A stretch of 64,000 nucleotides of DNA from Mucilaginibacter paludis DSM 18603 (GTDB lineage: Bacteria > Bacteroidota > Bacteroidia > Sphingobacteriales > Sphingobacteriaceae), in the NCBI RefSeq assembly GCF_000166195.2, contig NZ_CM001403.1, forward strand, positions 7,366,877 through 7,430,876. The letters are read 5' to 3'. The position numbers were made by a program, and so were the translations under genes. Shown here piece after piece: positions 1 to 8,488 of this stretch (position 1 is the first letter of the stretch; each line of letters begins with the position of its first letter). A model generated the notes under the pieces. It was given only the letters and a program-made list of their open reading frames with translations. It searched no databases and had not been told where the DNA came from.

Positions 1-392
1 GCAGTATGCTTACCGTTTTGCTTACCGCTATAGCGGGCATATCGTTATTGATAGGCGGTATAGGCATCATGAACATCATGTATGTGTCTGTGACCGAGCG
101 TACCCGCGAAATTGGTTTGCGGATGTCGATAGGTGCGCGCGGGCACGATATTTTAATGCAGTTTTTAATAGAAGCGATATTGATCAGCGTTACAGGCGGG
201 GTTATCGGTGTTTTTCTTGGAGTTAGCTCCGCTCTTTTGATCTCGTTTTTATTAAACTGGCCCGTCATGATCTCGCAAACATCCATCGTAGTATCCTTTT
301 TGGTTTGTGGTATAACGGGGATATTCTTCGGCTATTACCCCGCACAAAAAGCCAGCCTGCAGGATCCTATCGAGGCATTGCGCTACGAGTAA
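1..392 (+). CDS. MacB/FtsX-type ABC transporter permease, C-terminal end (5' partial)
   Basis: The reading frame is already open at the left edge of the window, so this is only the last 130 or so residues of a longer protein. It carries the C-terminal half of an FtsX domain: a hydrophobic segment (LLIGGIGIMNIMYVSV), the loop motif TERTREIGLRMSIGA typical of MacB permeases, two further membrane segments, and the ending PAQKASLQDPIEALRYE that is nearly diagnostic for MacB/LolC-type exporters. Such permeases work with an ATPase and often a membrane-fusion protein, to move lipoproteins, peptides or drugs. The partners would lie upstream, outside the window. A LytS/LytTR pair follows within 70 bases on the same strand, which suggests co-regulation. 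Family assignment is strong; the substrate is unknown. Confidence 0.9.
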   Translation, partial: SMLTVLLTAIAGISLLIGGIGIMNIMYVSVTERTREIGLRMSIGARGHDILMQFLIEAILISVTGGVIGVFLGVSSALLISFLLNWPVMISQTSIVVSFLVCGITGIFFGYYPAQKASLQDPIEALRYE

Positions 393-459
393 TACGCCCC
401 GCTAAGAATATCGACAGAATCATCATACCTTAGGCATAAAAAATACGAGTAAGAGCCTT

Positions 460-1503
460 ATGGTTTTCAGTTATACTAATAAATATCTTAAAACCACCAT
501 ACATATTTTAGTATGGGTGGTTTTAATTGCTTTGCCTTACATTGTTAACTCCAACCTTGGTGGCGGTCCGCCGCGCATGTTGAGCCATAACGAAGAAAAT
601 AAATTTACTTTCCTCAATTTAGTTAGTTATTCTTTTTGGATAGGTATATTTTATATTAACAGTTCGCTACTGATCCCTAAGCTCTTTTATCAAAAAAAAT
701 ACACTGCTTATTCGTTAATCATCATTTTGTTATATGGGGTGGTGGTTGGCGCGCACCTGCTTGTGTTTAAGCTCATGATAAATTTTATGCCGTTTAATAT
801 TCCACGGTCGGTATGGGTGGTGCTGCCCGCTTTTGTGCTTACGCTTGCTGCAAGTACAACTTATACCATGATAGCCGATAGGATAAACGTGGAAAAACGC
901 AACCTTGAAAAAGACAAAGAGACCATGAAAACAGAACTTGCTTTTTTACGGTCGCAGATCAGCCCTCACTTTATATTTAATGTACTTAACAATATTGTGG
1001 CCCTGGTAAGGTTAAAGAGCGACGAACTGGAGCCTACGATAATGAAACTATCGGGATTGATGCAGTATATGCTGTATGAAACCGACGAAGAAAAAGTAAC
1101 CATCAAAACCGAAGTTGAATATTTGCTTTCGTACATTGATCTGCAAATGCAGCGGTTTGGCAGTAAGGTTGACATTGAAACCACAACCAAGCTATATAAC
1201 GAATACCAGGAGATTGAACCTATGCTGCTCATCCCTTTTGTAGAAAATGCTTTTAAACATGGAATCGGTTTAGTTGAAAACCCAAGCATCACTGTTAAGC
1301 TTACAACCGATGCCAGCCAGTTAAAGTTTAGCGTTATTAACAAGTACAACGCGGCAAGTGAAGAAACCAAGGACGGCTCTTCTGGGATAGGCATTGTTAA
1401 TGTATCGCGCAGGCTCGAGCTTTTATATGGCAAGGACCACGAATTGAAAATTGTGCAGCAAAATAACTGGTTTATGGTAAATTTACTTATAAAACTAAAC
1501 TGA
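460..1503 (+). CDS. LytS-type sensor histidine kinase
   Basis: 347 residues. The N-terminal half has about four hydrophobic membrane segments (roughly residues 10-28, 48-68, 80-105 and 118-138). The C-terminal half is a His_kinase (PF06580) domain: the phosphoacceptor histidine is in SQISPHFIFNVLNN (His about 170), and the ATP-binding part shows PFVENAFKHG and SGIGIVNVSRRL. It should phosphorylate the response regulator whose start codon overlaps its stop by one base (TGATG), a sign of translational coupling. The signal sensed cannot be read from the sequence. Paired LytS/LytTR systems next to MacB-like permeases are common in Bacteroidota, so control of the upstream exporter is a reasonable inference. 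Confidence 0.93.
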   Translation: MVFSYTNKYLKTTIHILVWVVLIALPYIVNSNLGGGPPRMLSHNEENKFTFLNLVSYSFWIGIFYINSSLLIPKLFYQKKYTAYSLIIILLYGVVVGAHLLVFKLMINFMPFNIPRSVWVVLPAFVLTLAASTTYTMIADRINVEKRNLEKDKETMKTELAFLRSQISPHFIFNVLNNIVALVRLKSDELEPTIMKLSGLMQYMLYETDEEKVTIKTEVEYLLSYIDLQMQRFGSKVDIETTTKLYNEYQEIEPMLLIPFVENAFKHGIGLVENPSITVKLTTDASQLKFSVINKYNAASEETKDGSSGIGIVNVSRRLELLYGKDHELKIVQQNNWFMVNLLIKLN

Positions 1504-2213
1504 TGATCAATTGTATAGCTGTAGATGACGAGCCGCTGGCGCTAAACTTACTGGCAGATAATATTAGTAAAATACCTTTTCTGCATTTAGTATGTACCTG
1601 CAGCGATGCTTTTAAAGCCGCGGAAGCTTTGCAGCAAAATGATATAGAACTTGTTTTTATAGATATACAAATGCCCGGTATTACCGGCTTGCAATTTATT
1701 GCGAGCCTGGTTAAAAAACCCATGGTTATTTTGATTACCGCGTACAAGCAATACGCGCTTGATGGCTTTGCAATGGACGTGGTAGATTACCTGGTGAAAC
1801 CAGTGCCCATGGACCGGTTTATGAAAGCTTGTAACAAAGCCAAAGAGCTTTTTGAACTACGGTCAAAATCAACCTCTCGGGGTGATAAACCTGCCGAATA
1901 CACTTTTGTGAATGTAGGATACAGTATGCAAAAAATTGTTTTTGAGGATATTACTTACATAGAGGGCCTGAAAGATTATGCCCAGATCCATCTGCGCAGC
2001 CTGCCGAAACCCGCTATAGTCCGCATCAGTTTCAAAATACTTGAAGACCAGCTGCCTCCCTATTTTTCGCGCATCCATAAATCATTTATCGTAAACACTA
2101 AAAACATAACCGCCGTTAACAGGCATACCATTTATATTGGCGATAAAGAGCTGCCGCTTGGCAGCGCATACAAGCAAGGGATTGATGATATGATAGCGCA
2201 AAACCGCTTTTAA
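1503..2213 (+). CDS. LytTR-family response regulator
   Basis: 236 residues. The receiver domain (about 1-120) has the acidic pair in AVDDEP, the phosphoacceptor Asp at about residue 54 in FIDIQMPG, and the conserved Lys in DYLVKPV. The C-terminal LytTR DNA-binding domain (about 135-230) shows ITYIEGLKDYAQIHL and FSRIHKSFIVNTKNI, the usual signature words. It is the cognate partner of the LytS kinase directly upstream, with overlapping stop and start codons. LytTR proteins bind paired direct repeats; none was identified here. It ends flush against the convergent K+ channel gene with no spacer. Confidence 0.95.
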   Translation: MINCIAVDDEPLALNLLADNISKIPFLHLVCTCSDAFKAAEALQQNDIELVFIDIQMPGITGLQFIASLVKKPMVILITAYKQYALDGFAMDVVDYLVKPVPMDRFMKACNKAKELFELRSKSTSRGDKPAEYTFVNVGYSMQKIVFEDITYIEGLKDYAQIHLRSLPKPAIVRISFKILEDQLPPYFSRIHKSFIVNTKNITAVNRHTIYIGDKELPLGSAYKQGIDDMIAQNRF

Positions 2214-2888
2214 CTAAAGCGAAACCTTTGGCTGCTCATCCAGGTCGAAACCGCCCCTGATATATTTGCCAATAATTATTCCGGTTAATACAACAGTATA
2301 GAAATGGCCGACCAAACCCATAAGCATTACGGCTCGTTTGGCTACTAAGGTTGTAGGCACAATATCGCCGTAACCTATGGTGAGCAGGGTGGTAAAGCTA
2401 AAGTAGGTGAGGTTTTTAAAACGGTTAACGCCGATTGATATATTGGAGAACGACCCCGGATAATTAACCGCTATAGTGATAAAAACAATAGCCCCGGCCA
2501 AACACAACAGTACAAAGCCACAAAATGTTGCCGCTATCATCTCGGATGAAATAAACCGGTTACTTAAAATAGTTTGATATACCTTAACTGCTATTACGGC
2601 AAAGTAGGCAAAAAATATGCTGCATAAAATACCTGCCCCTAACTGTGTAAAATAGCAGCAGTTAAATAGCGTTACCAGGATAACCAGGGTAATGAGTGTG
2701 CCTAATAATAACCGTAACCATTTAAGGGGGTAAAATGCAATAAGTGCTATAACCATGTTTTGCAAAGGCAGCAGTACAGCTAAGCACAACGCGCCCGAAA
2801 ACGTATCGCCAAATATCAGGATCAAAAAACTCACTACCAGAAACTCATACTTTCTGCGGCTGATGTAACTTTGGATTTGAGCGATCAT
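2214..2888 (-). CDS. Two-pore-segment potassium channel protein
   Basis: 224 residues. The C-terminal third is an ion-channel (PF07885) domain: a membrane helix at about 120-143, a pore loop with the K+ selectivity filter TIGYGD at residues 170-175, and a final helix at about 186-208. The N-terminal part holds three or four further hydrophobic segments (about 17-30, 33-52, 58-78 and 85-105), so the total is larger than a minimal KcsA-like channel. No cytosolic RCK/TrkA-N domain follows, only a short polar tail. It likely conducts K+ across the inner membrane. It is transcribed toward the LytTR gene, and the two stop codons are directly adjacent. No regulatory feature was seen. Confidence 0.85.
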   Translation of the reverse strand: MIAQIQSYISRRKYEFLVVSFLILIFGDTFSGALCLAVLLPLQNMVIALIAFYPLKWLRLLLGTLITLVILVTLFNCCYFTQLGAGILCSIFFAYFAVIAVKVYQTILSNRFISSEMIAATFCGFVLLCLAGAIVFITIAVNYPGSFSNISIGVNRFKNLTYFSFTTLLTIGYGDIVPTTLVAKRAVMLMGLVGHFYTVVLTGIIIGKYIRGGFDLDEQPKVSL

Positions 2889-3282
2889 AATTTCTAAATT
2901 TTAACATGATTGAACTTCCTAAACTTAACCTTGTGCTTGTACCTGTGGTTGCTCCGAAAGCGTAAAATGTAAAATTTGTTACTTATAATCTGTTTTAAAT
3001 GAGTTACGAAGCAAATAAAGGATGATTGACCCGCAAATAAAATTAATTGCGACCAGTGTTGTAATTGCGTAGACCAATGTCACTATTCAGCCTTGAGTGT
3101 AGGTCTGAATGGCGGCAATTTGATATTTGTTGATGATTTTTACAGGTTGCTCTGTTATCTTTAGCCGAATTATTCTATAGAGAACATTTAATACATATTT
3201 TAGCAAAAACAATACGATAAAGAATGAAAGAGCGGGTTAGATAAAGATACGCTCGTTTATGCTTTGACTTTAATACTTAAAA
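2889..3282. other. Intergenic region between divergent K+ channel and LacI genes
   Basis: About 394 bases without a supported gene, AT-rich, between divergently transcribed genes, so it must hold both promoters. I found no clean TAnnTTTG -7 word, no long inverted repeat and no copy of the TGTGTTCG-ACAC palindrome found downstream of the LacI gene. Confidence 0.5.
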
Positions 3283-4386
3283 ATGAAAAAAAAAGATTCC
3301 CCGAAAAATACCATCGTTCGTATCAAAGATATTGCTGTTAAAGCCGGGGTATCTACAGGAACGGTTGATCGGGTTATTCATAACAGGGGTAGGGTAGCCG
3401 AGGATGTAAAAGTCAGGGTATTAAAAATTGTTAAGGAAATGAACTATGAGCCCAATTTGATGGCTCGTATGCTGGGTTCAAAAAAAGAATACCATCTGGC
3501 CGCCTTATTTCCTGATTATAGTTATGATGCATTTTGGACCGCGCCAAAAGCCGGGATAGAAAAAGCCGAACAAGATTTTAAACAATACAACGTATTTGTT
3601 GAGCAGTATGTGTTTAATCCGCATGATGCTAACGATTACATCAAAAAAGCAACCGAGCTTACCCGGAAGAAACCGGATGGCATTTTGCTTTCGCCTATCT
3701 ATTATAAGGAGACTTTGCCTTTTTTTGAAAAATGGAACAATTTTAAAATTCCTTTCGTGCTTTTTAACACCCAGATAGCCGACTTTGACCCCTTAAGCTA
3801 TATTGGCCAGGATTCTTATCAAAGCGGGCTATTAGCCGGAAAACTGGCCCATTTTGGCAATCCGGATGCTTGTTCAATGCTGATAGCGCATATTGACGAA
3901 AAGAAAAGTAATGCCCAGCACCTGGTCAAAAAGGAACAGGGTTTCAGGAATTATTTCGCGCAGAACAACCTCGATCATAAGTATAAAATCATTGATGTTG
4001 AGTTAACGCGGTCAAGCCAGTCGGCGTTCATCAAAAATCTGGATGCACTTATCGAAAGTACCTTCGATCTGAAACAAATCTTCGTCACCACATCCCAAGC
4101 CTACGATATTGCCCGGTATCTTGAACAAAGGCATATCAACCATATTAAGCTCATCGGCTATGACCTGATACCGCCTAATCTCCACTACCTCAATAATGGC
4201 GCTATCAGTTTTTTGATCAACCAAAACCCCAAAGGACAAGGTTACTGGGGCATTTATCAGCTGGCCGAGCACCTGGTGTTTAAAAGGGAGGTGCCTATAA
4301 TTAAATATTTACCGCTGGATGTAGTCACTAAAGAAAACCTCAATTATTTTCTGGACGAGAAAGACCAGGTTTTTGTAGAAATTTAA
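3283..4386 (+). CDS. LacI-family transcriptional regulator
   Basis: 367 residues. The N-terminal LacI helix-turn-helix (about 12-60) reads IKDIAVKAGVSTGTVDRVI followed by the hinge-helix region MNYEPNLMARMLGS. The rest is a periplasmic-binding-protein fold, with the PDGILLSP and IKLIGYDLIPPN segments typical of sugar-responsive members. It should bind a sugar or sugar acid and release or engage operators. Two matching palindromes lie just downstream, before the CBM9-like gene and before the sugar importer, and are the best candidates for its sites. It heads a same-strand carbohydrate cluster. The effector is not predictable from sequence alone. Confidence 0.92.
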   Translation: MKKKDSPKNTIVRIKDIAVKAGVSTGTVDRVIHNRGRVAEDVKVRVLKIVKEMNYEPNLMARMLGSKKEYHLAALFPDYSYDAFWTAPKAGIEKAEQDFKQYNVFVEQYVFNPHDANDYIKKATELTRKKPDGILLSPIYYKETLPFFEKWNNFKIPFVLFNTQIADFDPLSYIGQDSYQSGLLAGKLAHFGNPDACSMLIAHIDEKKSNAQHLVKKEQGFRNYFAQNNLDHKYKIIDVELTRSSQSAFIKNLDALIESTFDLKQIFVTTSQAYDIARYLEQRHINHIKLIGYDLIPPNLHYLNNGAISFLINQNPKGQGYWGIYQLAEHLVFKREVPIIKYLPLDVVTKENLNYFLDEKDQVFVEI

Positions 4387-4434
4387 ATTTTTATCATTTT
4401 AAGAGGACGATATAGTATTTGATATAAATAATTT

Positions 4435-4442
4435 TAAATTTG
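4435..4442 (+). promoter_or_regulatory. Putative Bacteroidota -7 promoter element
   Basis: The word TAAATTTG matches the TAnnTTTG consensus for the primary sigma factor of Bacteroidota and lies about 53 bases before the CBM9-like gene. Its last two bases overlap the operator-like palindrome that follows. No convincing -33 TTTG was assigned. Confidence 0.45.
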
Positions 4443-4453
4443 TGTTCGCACAC
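4441..4453. promoter_or_regulatory. Candidate LacI operator 1
   Basis: TGTGTTCGCACAC has GTGT/ACAC arms around a CG-containing centre, the architecture of LacI-family operators. It sits just after a -7 promoter word and 43 bases before the CBM9-like gene, where a bound repressor would block transcription. A near-identical site occurs at 5205-5220. The adjacent LacI-family gene is the obvious candidate regulator; binding itself is an inference. Confidence 0.55.
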
Positions 4454-4495
4454 GCAAAAATAAATTTATTTTTATAATTAAATCAGCTCTTTAAA

Positions 4496-5131
4496 ATGAT
4501 CAAAAAAGTTAATTCTTATTTTGTGTCACCCGAAAATGACTTCCAGGATATAGCATTGATGTTCAATAATGCCGAAAAATGCCAGATTGATCAGTTGCTT
4601 TGGAGTAACAGTGGTTATTTCCCTGGCGTTGAATTTAATATAGCCTACACAACCGACGCTATCCTGTTAAAATACTTTGTGAAGGAGAAATATGCCGTAG
4701 CCAGGCATACCGAGGTTAACGACCTGGTTTATAAAGATAGCTGCGTGGAATTTTTTTTATCATTCAACAACGGGCGAAGCTACTATAACCTGGAGTTCAA
4801 TTGCATAGGCACACCATACTGTGCATACGGTATGGATAGGCATAACCGGGTGGAACTGCCGGTGGATGTAGTGAAACAGATTGTGCTGCTTAACGATATT
4901 AAAAAGGTTGAAAAACAGGATTATACTGAATGGGAAATAGCACTTCTGATTCCTTTTAAGGTATTTGTTCATGATCATATTACCTCACTTAAAGGATGCG
5001 AATGCAAGGCTAACTTTTATAAATGTGGTGAAGAAACGCCAGAGCCGCATTATCTGAGCTGGAACAATATTATAAACAGCGAGCCTGATTTTCACTTACC
5101 TCAATTTTTTGGTACAATCAATTTTGTATAA
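4496..5131 (+). CDS. Carbohydrate-binding family 9-like protein
   Basis: 211 residues, no signal peptide. The sequence fits the CBM9-like fold: FPGVEFNIAYTTDAILLKYFVKE, then VYKDSCVEFFLSF, then YYNLEFNCIGTPYCAYG, and the late block CKANFYKCGEETPEPHYLSWN, which are conserved in the CBM9-like-1 family found in Bacteroidota sugar clusters. These proteins are thought to bind sugars, but for stand-alone cytosolic-looking members no activity is established. It lies between the LacI gene and the sugar importer, with an operator-like palindrome upstream, so it is probably induced together with the importer. Confidence 0.75.
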   Translation: MIKKVNSYFVSPENDFQDIALMFNNAEKCQIDQLLWSNSGYFPGVEFNIAYTTDAILLKYFVKEKYAVARHTEVNDLVYKDSCVEFFLSFNNGRSYYNLEFNCIGTPYCAYGMDRHNRVELPVDVVKQIVLLNDIKKVEKQDYTEWEIALLIPFKVFVHDHITSLKGCECKANFYKCGEETPEPHYLSWNNIINSEPDFHLPQFFGTINFV

Positions 5132-5204
5132 AAAACCTTTGGCCATATTGGTAATTGATGTGCAGCTTGGTAATTAAAATGGCTGTAAAATATTTTTTAT
5201 AATA

Positions 5205-5220
5205 ATGTGTTCGGACACAT
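5205..5220. promoter_or_regulatory. Candidate LacI operator 2
   Basis: ATGTGTTCGGACACAT has perfect 6-base arms ATGTGT/ACACAT around TCGG. It shares TGTGTTCG[C/G]ACAC with the site at 4441-4453. It ends 12 bases before a TATATTTG -7 word, so a bound regulator would cover the -33 region of the importer promoter. Confidence 0.6.
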
Positions 5221-5232
5221 GGTGTAAATTTC

Positions 5233-5240
5233 TATATTTG
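5233..5240 (+). promoter_or_regulatory. Putative -7 promoter element of the sugar importer
   Basis: TATATTTG matches TAnnTTTG exactly. It is 173 bases before the importer start, so the transcript would have a long leader; I saw no strong structure in that leader. The operator-like palindrome lies immediately upstream. Confidence 0.5.
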
Positions 5241-5413
5241 GTTTAGTTATCTTTAAAAAGTCAGTCTGCAACGGCATTTTGACCATGTCGCCGGTATACT
5301 TTAAAAGGATATTTCAAGTTTAAGGAGTTAAACTAAAGCCGGAAGTCTATCTTCGGACTTAGCTCTTTCGGTTTTATACAAATAAATTTATTTTCACTCA
5401 ATTCTATATTTTA

Positions 5414-6697
5414 ATGTCAACAATTCAACTCCCGCAACAGCAAACAAAAAAAGCGTTAAATCCTGTCATTATTATAGGAGCCCTGTTTTTTGTTTTTGGT
5501 TTTGTAACCTGGTTAAATGGTACGCTAATCCCCTTTCTTCAGTTAGCTTGCGAACTTAATACCTCGCAGGCTTTGCTGGTTACCTTTGCTTTTTATATGG
5601 CATACTTTTTTTTATCTATACCATCATCATACATCCTCAAAGTAACCGGGTTTAAAAACGGCATGTCGTTGGGCTTATTCGTTATGGCGGCAGGGGCGTT
5701 GATATTTATCCCGGCGGCCAATACCCGCACGTTTTCTTTTTTTCTGATAGGTTTGTTTGTGCAGGGCATGGGCCTGTCGCTTCTGCAAACTGCTTCTAAC
5801 CCCTATATCGCTATTGTAGGCCCATTAGAAAGCGCTGCCCGGCGTATAAGTATCATGGGTATTTGCAATAAAGCCGCCGGTGCGCTTAGCCCTATCATAT
5901 TAAGCGCTATGGTTTTAAAGGGAGCACAAAGTATTGAAACGAAGCTTAAAACAATTACAAACCCATTGCAGAAAGAACTTTTGCTGAATGAGTTAGCCGG
6001 GCGGGTGATATTGCCCTATGTTATTATAACTATTGTACTGGTTGTTTTGGCGTTGCTGGTAAGGTACTCATCCTTACCGGAAATCAATACCGATAAAGAC
6101 CATGTTGACGCAGATGGTGTTGTGGTAGCCTCCAGAAGCAGTATATTTAAATACCGTAACCTTAATTTGGGCATCATATGCCTGTTTTTGTATGTGGGAG
6201 TTGAGGTAATGGCTGGCGATGTGATTGGTACCTACGGCAAATCATTGGGTATGAGTATTGATCAGACAAAAATATTTACTTCCTACACGCTGATCTCGAT
6301 GGTTATCGGGTATATGATCGGTATCGCTACCATCCCTAAATATATCAGGCAGGAAAAAGCGCTGATGCTTTCGGCATTGGTAGGGGTTCTGTTCACCATT
6401 GCTGCTTATTTTACCAAAGGATACGTTAGTATCGTGTTTATAGCCTTGCTGGGTTTCGCCAATTCGTTAATGTGGCCCGCTATTTTTCCGCTCGCCATTA
6501 AGGGGCTGGGTAAATACACCAAGCTGGGCTCGGCCTTACTGGTGATGGGTATTGCGGGCGGTGCGGTATTGCCGCAGGTTTATGCCCTGCTGGCCAAATC
6601 GTTACCAACTCAACTGGCTTTTTTATGTAGCATGCTGCCTTGTTATATCTATATATTTTATTACGCTGTTTTTGGCTACCAGGACAATAAGAAATAG
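5414..6697 (+). CDS. FucP/GluP-family sugar:H+ symporter (MFS)
   Basis: 427 residues with about twelve membrane segments. The N-terminal FVFGFVTWLNGTLIPFLQLA, the AFYMAYFFLSIPSSYIL helix, and QTASNPYIAIVGPLESAARRI are characteristic of the fucose/glucose/N-acetylglucosamine permease branch of the major facilitator superfamily. It imports a monosaccharide across the inner membrane with protons. It is preceded by a -7 promoter word and an operator-like palindrome and followed closely by a GH109-like gene, suggesting it takes in the sugar released or modified by that pathway. The exact sugar (fucose, GlcNAc, GalNAc, glucose) cannot be decided from the sequence. Confidence 0.9.
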   Translation: MSTIQLPQQQTKKALNPVIIIGALFFVFGFVTWLNGTLIPFLQLACELNTSQALLVTFAFYMAYFFLSIPSSYILKVTGFKNGMSLGLFVMAAGALIFIPAANTRTFSFFLIGLFVQGMGLSLLQTASNPYIAIVGPLESAARRISIMGICNKAAGALSPIILSAMVLKGAQSIETKLKTITNPLQKELLLNELAGRVILPYVIITIVLVVLALLVRYSSLPEINTDKDHVDADGVVVASRSSIFKYRNLNLGIICLFLYVGVEVMAGDVIGTYGKSLGMSIDQTKIFTSYTLISMVIGYMIGIATIPKYIRQEKALMLSALVGVLFTIAAYFTKGYVSIVFIALLGFANSLMWPAIFPLAIKGLGKYTKLGSALLVMGIAGGAVLPQVYALLAKSLPTQLAFLCSMLPCYIYIFYYAVFGYQDNKK

Positions 6698-6756
6698 TGC
6701 CGTGCCAACATTTAACTCAACAAGCAGCCAGATGATATTCTTATTATAAATTCAAC

Positions 6757-8106
6757 ATGAAAAGAAGAACCTTTATCACGCAGAGTGCTATAGCTGCCGC
6801 AGGAATTACCCTATTGCCTACCGGGCGTCTTTTTTCATCGGTACCAGGCAAGGTTAAATTAGGTTACATTGGAGTTGGCGCCCGCGGAATGAATCATATT
6901 GCCGAAGGTTTGCTGCGCGATGATGTTGAGATTGTAGCTGTTTGTGATACCCAGGAGAGTTCACTGAAAGTTTGCCGGGAGTTTGTGGCAAAGCAAGGCC
7001 ATGCACCGATAAAAGAGTACACGGGCGGGCTCGACGCCTACAAGCGCCTGCTCGATCAAAAAAATATAGATGCCGTTATTATTGCAACACCGTGGCAATT
7101 TCACCATGCGCAGGCTATTGATGCCATGCGGGCGGGTAAGTATGTAGGTTGTGAAGTTATTGCGGGCCTTACCGTGGAAGACCACTGGGACATTGTAAAC
7201 ACATCCGAAAAAACTGGAATGCCTTACATGACGCTCGAAAACGTATGTTATCGCCGCGATGTAATGGCTGCCCTAAACATGGTTCGGCAGAATGTTTTCG
7301 GCGAAATTGTGCACCTGGAAGGTGGCTATCAGCATAACCTGAGAAACGTACTGTTTAACAACGGAAGGCAATATTATGGCGGAGGGGTAGAGTATGGGCC
7401 CGGCGCTTTAAGCGAAGCCCAATGGCGCACCCAGTTTAATATCGACGTTGACGGGGATATTTATCCAACTCATGGCGCGGGCCCTTGTATGCACTATGCC
7501 AATATTAACAAAGGTAATCGGTTTACCAATCTGGTATCATTCAGTTCTAAATCAAAAGGTTTAGCCGCTTATGTTGAGGAGCAGTCGCCCGGGAATAAAA
7601 ATGCCAGGATCAATTATAAAAACGGCGATGTAACCACCACCATGCTCAACTGTGCCAATGGTGAAACAGTTTTGCTGAGCCACGATACCCATTTACCAAG
7701 GCCATACTCATTAGGTTTTAGGGTTCAGGGTACCAAAGGCCTATGGATGGATGTAGCTAAGAGTGTTTACATTGATCATCAAGCCAAAGAGGATGATGCC
7801 TGGGATCCGGCCAAAGTATGGTTTGAAAAGTACGACCATCCGCTATGGAAGAAATATGAAAAATTTGCCGAAGGGGCTGGCCATGGCGGCATGGATTGGT
7901 TTGTATTTAACGCTTTTGTTGAATCAGTTAAACAAAAAAGGCAAACCCCGATAGATGTTTATGATTCTGTTACGATGAGCGTGATTACGCCCTTGTCTAC
8001 CAAATCGCTTAAAGAAGGAAATGCTCCCCAAGAATTTCCGGATTTTACCAAAGGCAAATGGAAAGAAAGAAAAAATACTTTTGCCCTGGACGATAGCGGG
8101 TTCTGA
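6757..8106 (+). CDS. Gfo/Idh/MocA oxidoreductase, GH109-like
   Basis: 449 residues. It starts with a twin-arginine leader (KRRTFITQSAIAAAGITLL), so it is probably exported folded with its cofactor. The nucleotide-binding motif GYIGVGARGMNH begins at about residue 36. The later blocks NVCYRRDVMAALNMVR, GGYQHNLR, SEAQWRT and GDIYPTHGAGP match the family-109 glycosidases, which cleave terminal alpha-linked GalNAc using bound NAD+ in a redox-assisted mechanism. A plain dehydrogenase role cannot be excluded. It lies 59 bases after the importer gene on the same strand and is followed by a hairpin terminator, so the two likely form an operon. Confidence 0.82.
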   Translation: MKRRTFITQSAIAAAGITLLPTGRLFSSVPGKVKLGYIGVGARGMNHIAEGLLRDDVEIVAVCDTQESSLKVCREFVAKQGHAPIKEYTGGLDAYKRLLDQKNIDAVIIATPWQFHHAQAIDAMRAGKYVGCEVIAGLTVEDHWDIVNTSEKTGMPYMTLENVCYRRDVMAALNMVRQNVFGEIVHLEGGYQHNLRNVLFNNGRQYYGGGVEYGPGALSEAQWRTQFNIDVDGDIYPTHGAGPCMHYANINKGNRFTNLVSFSSKSKGLAAYVEEQSPGNKNARINYKNGDVTTTMLNCANGETVLLSHDTHLPRPYSLGFRVQGTKGLWMDVAKSVYIDHQAKEDDAWDPAKVWFEKYDHPLWKKYEKFAEGAGHGGMDWFVFNAFVESVKQKRQTPIDVYDSVTMSVITPLSTKSLKEGNAPQEFPDFTKGKWKERKNTFALDDSGF

Positions 8107-8123
8107 TTTTTGTAAGTTGGATC

Positions 8124-8158
8124 ATAACAGGCGTTTACTCTCAGTATACGCCTGTTAT
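8124..8158 (+). terminator. Hairpin terminator after the GH109-like gene
   Basis: An 11-bp perfect stem (ATAACAGGCGT/ACGCCTGTTAT) with a 13-nt loop, 17 bases after the stop codon. The T-tract is weak, so termination efficiency is uncertain. Confidence 0.6.
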
Positions 8159-8272
8159 AATTGCGCAAACCTGTTACCTCGACTATTTAAAGCACAATGT
8201 TTTTGGGCTCCTTGCCAATTCTTTTTTTCTTGATGCCCCCTCATACATCTGTTTTTTACGTCCTTGCCGCCA

Positions 8273-8333
8273 TTAAACATTTATTGCAGGTTTTAAACAA
8301 AAAATAGCATAGTTTCTACTGCCATTGACTGAA
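8273..8333 (+). promoter_or_regulatory. Shared 61-nt element upstream of esterase 1
   Basis: This block aligns without gaps to 13910-13970, upstream of the second esterase; by hand count 44 of 61 positions are identical. The best part is TAAACATTT, then a TTT-AACAAAAA-TAGCAT core. It is placed 155 bases before the esterase start. It lies in an otherwise gene-free 382-base region and is the only structure I see there besides the terminator at its left end. A site for the neighbouring hybrid sensor is the leading inference. Confidence 0.6.
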
Positions 8334-8488
8334 TTTAGTTCGCGCTTATTGCACCATAACCAAGCAGAATTTATTGCTCCAAAGCTTAATGATTTATACA
8401 AAAGGCCTGAAGTAGTAATTGGTTGCAGGCGGCAATGCCGATTAAAACCTTGTTGAAAACAATTATGCTAAACTAAATTATCAGAAAG

